Shown here: piece after piece, positions 55,952 to 64,000 of the stretch
Position numbering within the stretch: position 1 is the stretch's first letter
Layout: the number at the start of each line of letters is the position of its first letter
Source: Anabaena sp. PCC 7108
GTDB taxonomy: Bacteria; Cyanobacteriota; Cyanobacteriia; Cyanobacteriales; Nostocaceae
DNA length: 64,000 nt
Assembly: GCF_000332135.1 (NCBI RefSeq)
Contig: NZ_KB235896.1
Coordinates: forward strand, 3,243,321 to 3,307,320
Direction: 5' to 3'
Position numbers and translations under genes: made by a program
The notes under the pieces: model-generated
Seen by the model: the letters and a program-made list of their open reading frames with translations, nothing else
Told to the model about the DNA's origin: nothing
The model's database searches: none

Positions 55952-57376
55952 TTACAACAATTGAGTGGGTTGAGGTTGTGGCTGGGGTGGATTTGCTGGT
56001 TGAGATAGAGGTGTCCAGTAACTGGCAATTAAGGCCACCATAAACCACCAGAGGGTATTAACAGCCGGACGATACCAGACAGTATCCACAGTTCCGTGAG
56101 CGAGCATACCCAAAATAGTAGCGATCGCTCCAATTACCCAAAATCCCTCTATACTTCTGGATTGTCGCAACCGTTGCATTTGCATAAATGCGGCATTAAT
56201 GGTGACAATTATCAACCAAAGAAAACAAGCTAAACCGATGAAACCAGTTTCTACAGTAATCTCCAGAAAAATCGAATATGCACTCAAAGCCGTAAATCGG
56301 GGTTGTTGGTAAAGAGGATAGACCTGATTAAAAGAATGGTGTCCCGGTCCAATACCAATAATTGGGCGATCGCGGATCATCTTAAAAACAGCATCCCAGA
56401 CATTACGACGAAAATTATTACTACTATCTTGGCGGTCTGCAAATATACTGAGAACGCGCTGTTGTACAGGTTCGACAAATATCACAGCCAGCACCAATAC
56501 CCCAACTAAACCACCGACAATAATTGGCAGTGACCAAGTTCGCCAAAAGGTCGGCATTTCCAAACTCCACCAATAAACTAGCAATGCCATCACAGTCAAC
56601 AGTGCTACCACTAAAGCAATCCAGCCGCCACGACTATAGGTGAGAACCAAGCAAGCAATATTAACAACAAACATCGTTGCAGCTAAAGCTTTTCTCATCC
56701 AGCCCTGCCAAGCAAAAATAGCCACTAAGCTGAAAATCACGGCGGGGAGGAGGTATCCGGCCAGTAAATTGGGATTACCCAAATAACTGTAAACCCTTGT
56801 AGTTTTGGATAGAGGAGACTCAGGATCAACCCAAGTTGCCAAGGCTTTAGCACCAAAAAACCATTGTCGGATGCCATATACGCTGACAATCAGGGATATA
56901 TGTAGGTAAAGACCAATTAGCCAAGACCGAAATCGGGAAAACCTCAGTACCCTAGCGCATAAGGTAAAAAGCAACAAATAGAGTGTTAATGTTGCCAAGT
57001 CATTCAATGCTGCCTTTTTCACTGGTGATAAGGCTGTAGCGATAGCAGCTATTCCCCAATAAAGTAATACCAACAGATGAATCGGGGTTACAGATGCTGA
57101 ATTGCCAGAATTTTTTTCATCTGATAAAGTTAGCAGCACCCAGAATCCTATACAAGCCACCAACAATACCAGCATTAAGCTACTGGAAACAAAAGGTGCA
57201 AAAGCATAAATAAGACTGAGAAGAGCCGCAGCTATTGTATCTCCCCACTGCATCAAAATACTAGTCTGCCGCCACGAACGCAAGATACCGAACAGAAACC
57301 GATGCAGGTAGCTGGTAGTCAGATATTCTTTCAGATGTACAGAGGATAAAGTAAATTTTTGCCAGACTAAATTCAT
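55952..57376 (-). CDS. IctB-family / O-antigen-ligase-like membrane protein
   Basis: The 474-residue integral membrane protein has about ten hydrophobic segments and the Wzy_C/O-antigen ligase region near residue 200-330 (YLGNPNLLAGYLLPAVIF, RGGWIALVVALLTVM, IRDRPIIGIGPGHHSFNQVYPLYQQ). This is the IctB family of cyanobacteria, first linked to bicarbonate accumulation but of unsettled biochemical role. A proline/glutamine tail ends the protein. Confidence 0.82.
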   Translation of the reverse strand: MNLVWQKFTLSSVHLKEYLTTSYLHRFLFGILRSWRQTSILMQWGDTIAAALLSLIYAFAPFVSSSLMLVLLVACIGFWVLLTLSDEKNSGNSASVTPIHLLVLLYWGIAAIATALSPVKKAALNDLATLTLYLLLFTLCARVLRFSRFRSWLIGLYLHISLIVSVYGIRQWFFGAKALATWVDPESPLSKTTRVYSYLGNPNLLAGYLLPAVIFSLVAIFAWQGWMRKALAATMFVVNIACLVLTYSRGGWIALVVALLTVMALLVYWWSLEMPTFWRTWSLPIIVGGLVGVLVLAVIFVEPVQQRVLSIFADRQDSSNNFRRNVWDAVFKMIRDRPIIGIGPGHHSFNQVYPLYQQPRFTALSAYSIFLEITVETGFIGLACFLWLIIVTINAAFMQMQRLRQSRSIEGFWVIGAIATILGMLAHGTVDTVWYRPAVNTLWWFMVALIASYWTPLSQPANPPQPQPQPTQLL

Positions 57377-57643
57377 AAAAATGTTATGACTAATTAGCAG
57401 CTATAGCAATCCTGGCGGAAGTTATGAACATCTTGTAGGTTGGCTGCTTACGCAGTCATTAACTGATAACCTTGTCGTCACCCAACATCTACGTTGACGT
57501 TTCAAATATGTGTTCAGGATTTCTGATGGATTGCTATATACACAGAACTTGGCTTTAATGATAATCCGGGTTGCTCTACAAAGATCAGACTCAAGATTAA
57601 CAATTGATTTTATAATAACTACCAAAGTTTCCGCACTAATTGA

Positions 57644-59197
57644 TCAGCCAACATCATTGATTAATTGTGAGGGAGTCGCCGATTGCAGTGGCAAAGTAAT
57701 CACATAGCGATATCCTGATTCTGAGGAACCTTGAATCGAAATTTGTCCTCCGTGTAGTTCTGCCAGCTGACAGCTAAGTAACAGACCTACTTTTTCACGA
57801 GATAAATTACCAGATAAAGCAGCTAAATTCTGATCAGCAGCACCGACCAAGATTCCTAAGTGATCCTTCATCAAGTTTTCTGACTGCTCCCAGATTCTAG
57901 GCCAATTCTCCTGATTTTCTGAATGAAGATTATACTTTCCTGCCTCGCGCACCATTTCCAACATTGCTGAGGAATCGACGCGTAAGTAAGGATCGATCTC
58001 GCTGATACCATCTCCTAACCAGGGATGGGAAACCCAAACAGTAATGCAGAGTGTATTTTCCTGATAACCAACGTGAATACGAACAATACTGCTTGTAGCA
58101 GAAAGTTGAATCACACTAAATATCAAGTGATACAGCATTTGCCGAACTTTATCTTTATCCAAAGGCCAAACGCGATTGCGCCCTGGTTCTATAGATAAGC
58201 GAATATCTTGCTCACGGCGACCAGCTACTTCTGATAGGGTATTGATAGCTTGTTGACACAGCATTTCCACATCGACAGGAACTAAGTTCAACGCATTTGA
58301 ACTATCATCCATGATTCCTAGTTCTGTAATTTCATTGACTAAGGAAAGTAAGTAACGCCCACTGTTTTGGATAATTTCTAGATATTCCCGCTGCTTAATC
58401 GTTAAAGGCCCATAAATTTCCCGGCCGAGAACACCAGCCATTCCCAGTACGGACGTTAAAGGTGTACGTAACTCTTGAGTTAGCTGACCTAAAAGTTCTA
58501 GTTTGAGTTGCTTAGTGGAATTATAGGTTTTGTCTAAAATGGGTGGGGCAATTTTTAGGTCTATTGTCTGATCTTCTGGGAATGAAAAACTAGGAATTCT
58601 GCGAGCAGGAATAGGAATATTTTCTGATTTTCCTTGCAGTAATCGGTTGCGTTCAAACTCACTCATGCTCCAACGAGCAATAATTTGCAAAAACTCAATA
58701 TCTCGCTCTGTAAAATTGCGGGGCTGGCGATCCATAACTGCTAATGCACCTAAGCAATACCCAGAAGCATCAATTAATGGCGCTCCTAAGTAAGAGCGGA
58801 TACCATAATTCTGCACTAATTTACTAGAGGCTATTTCTGTATTATTAATGTCTTTAGTATCATTAATTACTAATATTCGTAATGTCTCTACCACTTGGGT
58901 GCAAAAGGAATCTCGGCGTAATAATTGACGGCTTTTTGCCAGATCATTCATTAGTCCTAATCTTGATAAGCCTACCGATGATTTTAACCAGTGGATTTCT
59001 TGATCTATAAATCCCAAAATAGAAATCTCAGCTTCTAAAAAGTGGGCAGCGGTTTGAGTGGCTTCTTCAAATACTGGAATGGTTTGGGGTTGCTTCAACC
59101 CTAATTCTGACAATAGTTTGAGGCGTTGTTGTTCTTGGGCTGGTAAAGAATTCCAACCATCACTGGAGGCAAATAATTTATTTTCATGGTCTACCAT
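57644..59197 (-). CDS. GAF sensor histidine kinase-like protein with degenerate H-box
   Basis: The 517-residue protein has an N-terminal GAF domain (about residues 45-190: QTAAHFLEAEISILGFIDQEIHWLKSS, YLGAPLIDASGYCLGALAVMD) and a HisKA/HATPase-like region starting near 228. The H-box reads LTQELRTPLTSV: Gln stands where the phosphorylated His is expected (codon CAA). The N-box (YHLIFSVIQLS) lacks the usual Asn pair, although the C-terminal fold elements (LLLSCQLAELHGGQISIQG) persist. It is thus unlikely to autophosphorylate and may signal by binding. Confidence 0.85.
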   Translation of the reverse strand: MVDHENKLFASSDGWNSLPAQEQQRLKLLSELGLKQPQTIPVFEEATQTAAHFLEAEISILGFIDQEIHWLKSSVGLSRLGLMNDLAKSRQLLRRDSFCTQVVETLRILVINDTKDINNTEIASSKLVQNYGIRSYLGAPLIDASGYCLGALAVMDRQPRNFTERDIEFLQIIARWSMSEFERNRLLQGKSENIPIPARRIPSFSFPEDQTIDLKIAPPILDKTYNSTKQLKLELLGQLTQELRTPLTSVLGMAGVLGREIYGPLTIKQREYLEIIQNSGRYLLSLVNEITELGIMDDSSNALNLVPVDVEMLCQQAINTLSEVAGRREQDIRLSIEPGRNRVWPLDKDKVRQMLYHLIFSVIQLSATSSIVRIHVGYQENTLCITVWVSHPWLGDGISEIDPYLRVDSSAMLEMVREAGKYNLHSENQENWPRIWEQSENLMKDHLGILVGAADQNLAALSGNLSREKVGLLLSCQLAELHGGQISIQGSSESGYRYVITLPLQSATPSQLINDVG

Positions 59198-59450
59198 TAC
59201 CGCTGCTACCTTAATACTGTGAGTGGTCTAACTACTTTGATGGAATTACTATTTCCTATTCCTTAGGATTCCCAAATTCAACCTCCGATTAACAACTTTG
59301 TCAAAATTTCTGAATTTCATTTTGGAATTTGGGGACAGAGGATCTAGAATTAATTACTGGTAATAAAAATTTTCCTGAGTTTCAGGATTTTTACTTTTTT
59401 AAGCTAGGATATTGCTACCTAATTTTTAATCCTACTTGGTCATAAATCAA

Positions 59451-60608
59451 ATGATTACTAAAGTTCCTTTTGTAGACCTGAATTTACAACATCAGCCTAT
59501 TCAACTTCAATTGCAACAGGTAATTCAGGATGTATTAGCAAAGGGAGATTTTATTCTCGGTCAAGCTTTGTCGGATTTTGAGGTAGGCTTTGCTGCCGCA
59601 TCTGGTACGGAATATGGAATTGGTGTGGCATCTGGAACCGATGCGATCGCTCTTGGTCTGCAAGCTTGTCACATCGGTACTGGTGATGAGGTCATTTTAC
59701 CAGCTAATACTTTTGTAGCCACATTGATTGGTGTAGTCAGTGCTGGAGCTAAACCAATTTTAGTGGATTGTGACCCGAAAACAGCCTTAATTGACTTAGA
59801 AGCAGCCGCTCAAGCCATTACACCCCGAACCAAAGCCATTATTCCTGTACATCTGTATGGTCAGATGGTCTCACCTAGCCAATTATTAAACTTTGCTCAT
59901 ACTCACAAAATCTTAATTTTTGAGGATGCAGCTCAAGCACACTTGGCAGAACGGGAAGGATATAAGGCCGGTTCATTAGGTATTGCCGCCGCTTTTAGTT
60001 TCTACCCCAGCAAGAATTTAGGGGCTTTTGGGGATGGAGGTATGGTAGTGACTAAAGATGCAGAGGTAGCTGCAAAAATGCGTCGCTTGCGAAATTATGG
60101 CTCATCTCAAAAGTATTTACATATTGAATCAGGTACAAATAGCCGCTTAGACACCTTGCAAGCCGCAGTATTAAACCAAAAACTACCCTATTTATCTCAG
60201 TGGAATAGCGATCGCTTAACCATCGCTAAGATGTATGATAGAGAACTAGCACCCTTGGCTACTGCTGGTATTATTCCTATGCAAAACCAAAGCGGCACAG
60301 GACACATATATCATCTTTATGTGATTAAAATTGATGATTCTTGCCCCCTAGAACGTCAGCAATTACAAACACAATTAACCGCAGTAGGCATTCAAACTGG
60401 CATTCATTACCCAATTCCTTGCCATCTTCAGCCTGCATTCACTTATTTAGGTTATCAACCAGGAGACTTTCCCCAATCAGAAAATCTATCTAAACAAATA
60501 CTATCTTTACCAATGTATCCAGGTTTGACAAATAGCCAAATTAAAGAAGTGATAACTGCTATTCATTCAAATGTAAATAGTACAAAAAAAGGTGATGAAG
60601 TTAAATAA
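59451..60608 (+). CDS. DegT/DnrJ/EryC1/StrS aminotransferase
   Basis: The 385-residue PLP enzyme acts on nucleotide-activated keto-sugars. VPFVDLNLQHQPIQ at the start, GVASGTDAIALGLQA near residue 60, PVHLYGQM near 145, EDAAQAHLAE near 170 and SFYPSKNLGAFGDGGM near 195 (PLP lysine in PSKN) are conserved. The ATG at 59451 is preferred over the TTG five codons before. Involved in surface polysaccharide sugar synthesis, upstream of exosortase and export genes. Confidence 0.92.
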   Translation: MITKVPFVDLNLQHQPIQLQLQQVIQDVLAKGDFILGQALSDFEVGFAAASGTEYGIGVASGTDAIALGLQACHIGTGDEVILPANTFVATLIGVVSAGAKPILVDCDPKTALIDLEAAAQAITPRTKAIIPVHLYGQMVSPSQLLNFAHTHKILIFEDAAQAHLAEREGYKAGSLGIAAAFSFYPSKNLGAFGDGGMVVTKDAEVAAKMRRLRNYGSSQKYLHIESGTNSRLDTLQAAVLNQKLPYLSQWNSDRLTIAKMYDRELAPLATAGIIPMQNQSGTGHIYHLYVIKIDDSCPLERQQLQTQLTAVGIQTGIHYPIPCHLQPAFTYLGYQPGDFPQSENLSKQILSLPMYPGLTNSQIKEVITAIHSNVNSTKKGDEVK

Positions 60609-60693
60609 ACTTTTCCCTAAATACTCACTATTTACTGATTATTCCTGATTAGACTTTTATAATTTCATCCTGATTTAATTGTGAGTTTCAACT

Positions 60694-61596
60694 ATGGCTA
60701 TCCAGCAACAATTAAAAAGCAGAAACACGGAACAATTGTTAAGTTTTAGCATTTTAGGAATTTTGTTATTGCTCTATAGTCCTATCTTGTTACATTGGTT
60801 AGATGGTTGGCTGCACAAGAATATTAGTATAGAACATGAGTATTTCAGCCACGGTATTATTGGTCTACCGTTTGCTGGTTATTTAGCTTGGACAAACCGG
60901 AAACAGTGGCAACGTCTGCCTAATATTATCAATCCTGTTGGCATTGGCTTATTAATAATAGGGGCAGTTTTTTATCTCAGTGGTGTAACTGAATGGGTAA
61001 ACCTTTCGTTACCCATCATCCTTACGGCAATATGCTTATGGTTTAAGGGAATACCAGGGTTAAAATTAGAGGGATTTCCCCTAATCCTAGTATTTTTAGC
61101 AACTCCAACAGCATTACCTTATTTGATAACTCCCTATAGTTTTCCTCTACAAAGCTTTATTGCTGGTACAGCTGCGTTTATCCTCAATCAATTTGGCATG
61201 AAAGTAGTAGTAGATGGTATAAATTTATATATAGGTGGGCGAATCGTGGAAGTAGCTCCCTATTGTGCAGGTTTGAAAATGTTATTTACCACTCTTTATG
61301 TGGGTTTAATGCTGCTTAATTGGACAGATGCTTTATCTTCACGACGGATAACTTTTGGTTTTCTATCTATTGCTGTGGTTATCAGTGTAACTGCTAATAT
61401 TATTCGTAACACTTTACTGGCATTCTTTCACGGTACAGGCCAAGATGGAGCTTTTTCATGGCTACATGAAGGTTGGGGTGGCGACCTCTATTCGGGTTGT
61501 ATGTTGTTATTATTAATACCTTTGCTAAATTGGATGAATAGTTACTTAGTAGAAGCACCACCAATGAAATTAGACGAGGAAGTGCAGGAAGTGTAA
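60694..61596 (+). CDS. Cyanoexosortase (type A)
   Basis: The 300-residue polytopic protein is of the exosortase family, about eight membrane helices. The catalytic Cys is in EVAPYCAGLKMLFTTLYVG near residue 195, the conserved Arg in NIIRNTLLAFFHG near 233 and His in WLHEGWGGDL. Exosortases cut and anchor proteins bearing a PEP-CTERM-type C-terminus, linked to extracellular polysaccharide. The next gene is the usual type A partner. No PEP-CTERM substrate is seen in the window. Confidence 0.88.
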   Translation: MAIQQQLKSRNTEQLLSFSILGILLLLYSPILLHWLDGWLHKNISIEHEYFSHGIIGLPFAGYLAWTNRKQWQRLPNIINPVGIGLLIIGAVFYLSGVTEWVNLSLPIILTAICLWFKGIPGLKLEGFPLILVFLATPTALPYLITPYSFPLQSFIAGTAAFILNQFGMKVVVDGINLYIGGRIVEVAPYCAGLKMLFTTLYVGLMLLNWTDALSSRRITFGFLSIAVVISVTANIIRNTLLAFFHGTGQDGAFSWLHEGWGGDLYSGCMLLLLIPLLNWMNSYLVEAPPMKLDEEVQEV

Positions 61597-61604
61597 AGAA
61601 TTTA

Positions 61605-61717
61605 GGCGTTGCTGAACAAGGGGATGATTGAGGCTGACGCTCTTACGCGGAGACAGGGAGACGCGGTGATTATATATTGATGCAGATTCTCAAATCATCC
61701 CGCAATTATGCAACGCC
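61605..61717. repeat. 113-bp palindromic repeat, copy 2
   Basis: Same unit as 15609-15713, with 8-bp perfect ends GGCGTTGC/GCAACGCC and the inner GGGATGATTGAG/CTCAAATCATCCC arms. It lies 9 bp after the exosortase stop and may also end its transcript. One copy is in the excisable nifH element and one in the chromosome. Confidence 0.85.
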
Positions 61718-61830
61718 AGAATTTATAGTTGGAAATGGGAAGTCGGAATCAACTAGATAATTTTGTTGGTGTTCTCAGTACCTTAGTAGTTGCTACACTT
61801 GCCCGTTTCATCGAGTATAATGCTGTCTAA

Positions 61831-62568
61831 GTGTTGAAAATTTTACTAATGACTTCCTTATCAAAGTTTTTCAAGGGACAGCAATGGAGTCAGTTGGCAG
61901 TGCTAATATTACTGCTAGTGTTGTTAGCAGCGGGAGCCGTTCCTGGATACCTAACAGGAAAATGGTCATGGAAACAGCCACTACCAGTAATTAAACTCAA
62001 GGAATTGAAAAATATCCGCAAAGTGGGATTAAGTCTTCCTGGGTGGCAAACTATTAAACAGTCAGAATCACAAATTGGCGAACATCAATGGTCTTTACAG
62101 ATACTCAAGCAAGAAAAGTCAGCTATTGAGGCTATACTGCTTTTGCTACCACAAAATGGACCGAGGGATCAACCAGAGATAGAGTGGACAGATGTTAACG
62201 GCTGGGGGAAATTAACTTGGGGAAAGTGGGATATAGCTCAATATCGTCCTGCTGAATTTACTGTTAAACAGCCCACTCTTCAGTCAAATACAACCAAAAA
62301 AGTTGCAGCTAGATTTTTTCGGGCTACAACACAACAACAAACTTTTGCTGTTTTACAATGGTACGCAATGCCAGATAGTGGAACTTCATTACCAGTGAAT
62401 TGGTTTGTGGCAGACCAATTAGCACAGTGGCAAAAAAAGCGAGTTCCTTGGGTAGCTGTGAGTATTTTGATACCAATGGAGCCTTTTGGACAAGCAGAAA
62501 CATCTTGGCCACAGCTTCAGTCTCTGGGTGAAACAGTGCAAACTGCATTGATGGCAAAAATTCTTTAG
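61831..62568 (+). CDS. Cyanoexosortase A system-associated protein
   Basis: The 245-residue protein has one N-terminal membrane anchor (LAVLILLLVLLAAGAVPGYL). A globular domain follows with LPGWQTIKQSESQIGEHQWSLQIL, GWGKLTWGKWDIAQ and FAVLQWYAMPD. It is the standard neighbour of type A cyanoexosortases. It starts at a GTG, with an ATG seven codons later as an alternative. Role in the exosortase system not defined; EpsI-like function is inferred. Confidence 0.85.
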   Translation: MLKILLMTSLSKFFKGQQWSQLAVLILLLVLLAAGAVPGYLTGKWSWKQPLPVIKLKELKNIRKVGLSLPGWQTIKQSESQIGEHQWSLQILKQEKSAIEAILLLLPQNGPRDQPEIEWTDVNGWGKLTWGKWDIAQYRPAEFTVKQPTLQSNTTKKVAARFFRATTQQQTFAVLQWYAMPDSGTSLPVNWFVADQLAQWQKKRVPWVAVSILIPMEPFGQAETSWPQLQSLGETVQTALMAKIL

Positions 62569-62595
62569 AGTATATTATTTAACCATACTGCACTG

Positions 62596-63948
62596 ATGTT
62601 GACAGTTTCTAGTTTTTATATGCGTACATTCAGCGCCTTGTGTTTTTTAACTATTCAGGTATGTGTTAGCTTAATCACATCCATCCCACCTGTTGTAGCC
62701 CAGCCTTCGACATCTTCAGAACCAGCACCAGAGCAATTTTCCGCACCTGCTGCCAGTAATGAAAATCAGGAAATTTCACCACAATTCAGCCGCTATTTCT
62801 TAGGGATAGGAGATGGAATTGCCGTCGTTGTTCAGCGTCCTCCTGGAATTTACCGCTTAGGAGTTGGAGATTCTATTGCTGTAACAGTTGAGCGGTTTCC
62901 AGACTTAAGTTTTCAAGCGGCAATTAATTTAGAAGGAAACATTGTCGTACCGCTGTTGGGAGTCATATCTTTGCAAGGCTTAACTTTGCAAGAAGCACAG
63001 GAAAAAATTCGCTCTAGCTTAGATCGTTATGTCATTAATCCAAAGATATTATTATCACTAAGTGGGCAACGTCAAGATTTGAGTTTTCAAGGAACAATTA
63101 GTCAAGACGGCAATATATTGGTTCCACAAGTCGGGAAAGTTTTTATACAAGGCTTAAGTTTAGAAGAAGCCCAAGAAAAAATTCGCTTGGCCTTAAGTCC
63201 GATTACTACTGATACAGTCATATTATCTTTGACACAGATGCGTCCAGTACAAATTACAATTACAGGGGAAGTATTTCGTCCAGGAATTTATTCTGCGGGT
63301 TCAGGAATGCCGCGAATTACTGATCTTTTGCCTTTAGCAGGTGGTTCTACCTTGACCGCTGACCTCAGACAAGTGCTAATTCGTCGTCAATTAACTGATG
63401 GTTCCATAGTTTCACAAACTATTAATTTATATACGGCTTTGCAAAATGGTGGTTCACTGCCTCAGGTGCGCTTACAAGATGGGGATTCAATAATTATACC
63501 TCGTCGAGAACTTGGTACTGATGACGGTTATGATCGTAAATTGGTGGCACGTTCAAATTTAGCTATCCCCCAGATTAAAGTCCGAGTTCTCAACTATGCT
63601 GCGGGAGGAATTTCCCTTCAATCGTTACCCAATGGCAGTACATTTCTAGACGTGTTAGGAAGTGTTCCTCTGAATACTGCTAATCTTAGAGATATTGCAT
63701 TGGTTCGTTTTGATCCTGAAAAAGGAAAAGCTGTTACTCAAAGACTTGATGCGAAAAAGGCACTTAGTGGCGATGTTTCTCAAAATGTAGCATTACAAGA
63801 TAATGATGTAATTGTTGTTGGCAGAAATCTTGTTGGTAAACTTACTAATTTATTGAGTACTATCACCCAACCTTACTTTAATGTACAATCATTTATCCGC
63901 TTTTTTGAAAATTTTGGTAGCGGCTTATTTGGTGGTGGGTCAAATTAA
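62596..63948 (+). CDS. Outer-membrane polysaccharide export protein (Wza/SLBB type)
   Basis: The 450-residue protein has a signal peptide (about residues 1-35) and a duplicated Poly_export domain: GVGDSIAVTVERFPDLSFQ...GLTLQEAQEKIR and ISQDGNILVPQVGKVFIQGLSLEEAQEKIR. One or two SLBB domains follow (VQITITGEVFRPGIYSAGSG; IKVRVLNYAAGGISLQSLPNG). It forms the export channel for extracellular polysaccharide, matching the exosortase genes before it. The next genes of this cluster are outside the window. Confidence 0.9.
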   Translation: MLTVSSFYMRTFSALCFLTIQVCVSLITSIPPVVAQPSTSSEPAPEQFSAPAASNENQEISPQFSRYFLGIGDGIAVVVQRPPGIYRLGVGDSIAVTVERFPDLSFQAAINLEGNIVVPLLGVISLQGLTLQEAQEKIRSSLDRYVINPKILLSLSGQRQDLSFQGTISQDGNILVPQVGKVFIQGLSLEEAQEKIRLALSPITTDTVILSLTQMRPVQITITGEVFRPGIYSAGSGMPRITDLLPLAGGSTLTADLRQVLIRRQLTDGSIVSQTINLYTALQNGGSLPQVRLQDGDSIIIPRRELGTDDGYDRKLVARSNLAIPQIKVRVLNYAAGGISLQSLPNGSTFLDVLGSVPLNTANLRDIALVRFDPEKGKAVTQRLDAKKALSGDVSQNVALQDNDVIVVGRNLVGKLTNLLSTITQPYFNVQSFIRFFENFGSGLFGGGSN

Positions 63949-64000
63949 AAACTTTTCCAAAAATTATGATTGATAACTAATAATTAATAACCAATTAAAT

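Overview
The window comes from a heterocyst-forming, nitrogen-fixing cyanobacterium of the Nostocales (Anabaena/Dolichospermum/Nostoc-like). The reasons are AT-rich DNA, HIP1-type GCGATCGC octamers in the chromosomal part, many short tandem repeats and MITE-like palindromes, cyanobacterial housekeeping genes (Gap2-type GAPDH, a CYP38/TLP40-like cyclophilin, an IctB-family protein, a cyanoexosortase) and a nif region arranged as in Anabaena: nifB-fdxN-nifS-nifU-nifH-nifD on the minus strand, and nifP-x-x-x-nifV-nifZ-nifT divergently on the plus strand.

The main feature is that two adjacent nitrogenase structural genes are each split by a programmed-excision type element. nifH (minus strand) is cut after codon 145. 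Its 5' part ends at 19937 and its 3' part begins at 10990. Both edges carry the 9-bp direct repeat CTTCACGGA (plus strand), and excision of exactly 8,955 bp would restore an uninterrupted 296-codon nifH. nifD is cut after about codon 300, and its element runs off the left end of the window (at least about 9.48 kb present; nifD 3' and nifK are not in view). This site differs from the 3'-terminal nifD site known from Anabaena PCC 7120. Each element carries a XisA/XisC-like tyrosine recombinase of about 470 residues next to its nif junction. The two recombinases are full-length homologues, point away from each other, and sit on either side of the 1.5-kb nifH-3'/nifD-5' segment.

Region by region: 1-9480 is the nifD element. 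It has a minus-strand run of about ten tiny overlapping genes (coiled coil, ASCH, truncated DUF5131, zinc ribbon, small membrane and acidic proteins), an XRE repressor with a readable promoter/operator, a KGK-domain protein, a P4/D5-type primase-helicase on the plus strand, a Uma2 protein and the recombinase. The layout resembles a phage satellite or plasmid-like integrative element. 9481-10990 is nifD 5' and nifH 3'. 10982-19945 is the nifH element: recombinase, MITEs, an ABC exporter with a small secreted protein enclosed by inverted MITE copies, a methyltransferase, HicB-like and UPF0175 orphans, a retropepsin-like pair, and a PD-(D/E)XK nuclease-like gene. 19937-24879 is nifH 5', nifU, nifS, fdxN and nifB, all intact apart from nifH. 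24880-29860 holds the nifB control region, an MDR oxidoreductase, Uma2, DUF2141 and CsgG-like genes, then the nifP control region. Both control regions share a three-box TGAGTACAA array with matched spacing. 29861-34186 is the nifP-nifV-nifZ-nifT operon with small conserved companions and a thioredoxin-like [2Fe-2S] protein.

From 34300 to the end the content is ordinary chromosome: Uma2, thioredoxin-like, acyltransferase, proS, two toxin-antitoxin pairs, GerMN, ArsR, accB, efp, cyclophilin, thiL, gap2, nadD, murC, murB, ebfC, LMW phosphatase, response regulator, smpB, IctB-like, a GAF histidine kinase lacking its phospho-acceptor histidine, a DegT aminotransferase, then a cyanoexosortase, its partner protein and an outer-membrane polysaccharide export protein. 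No rRNA, tRNA or CRISPR array was recognised. All family assignments are from reading sequence motifs; no database search was run.
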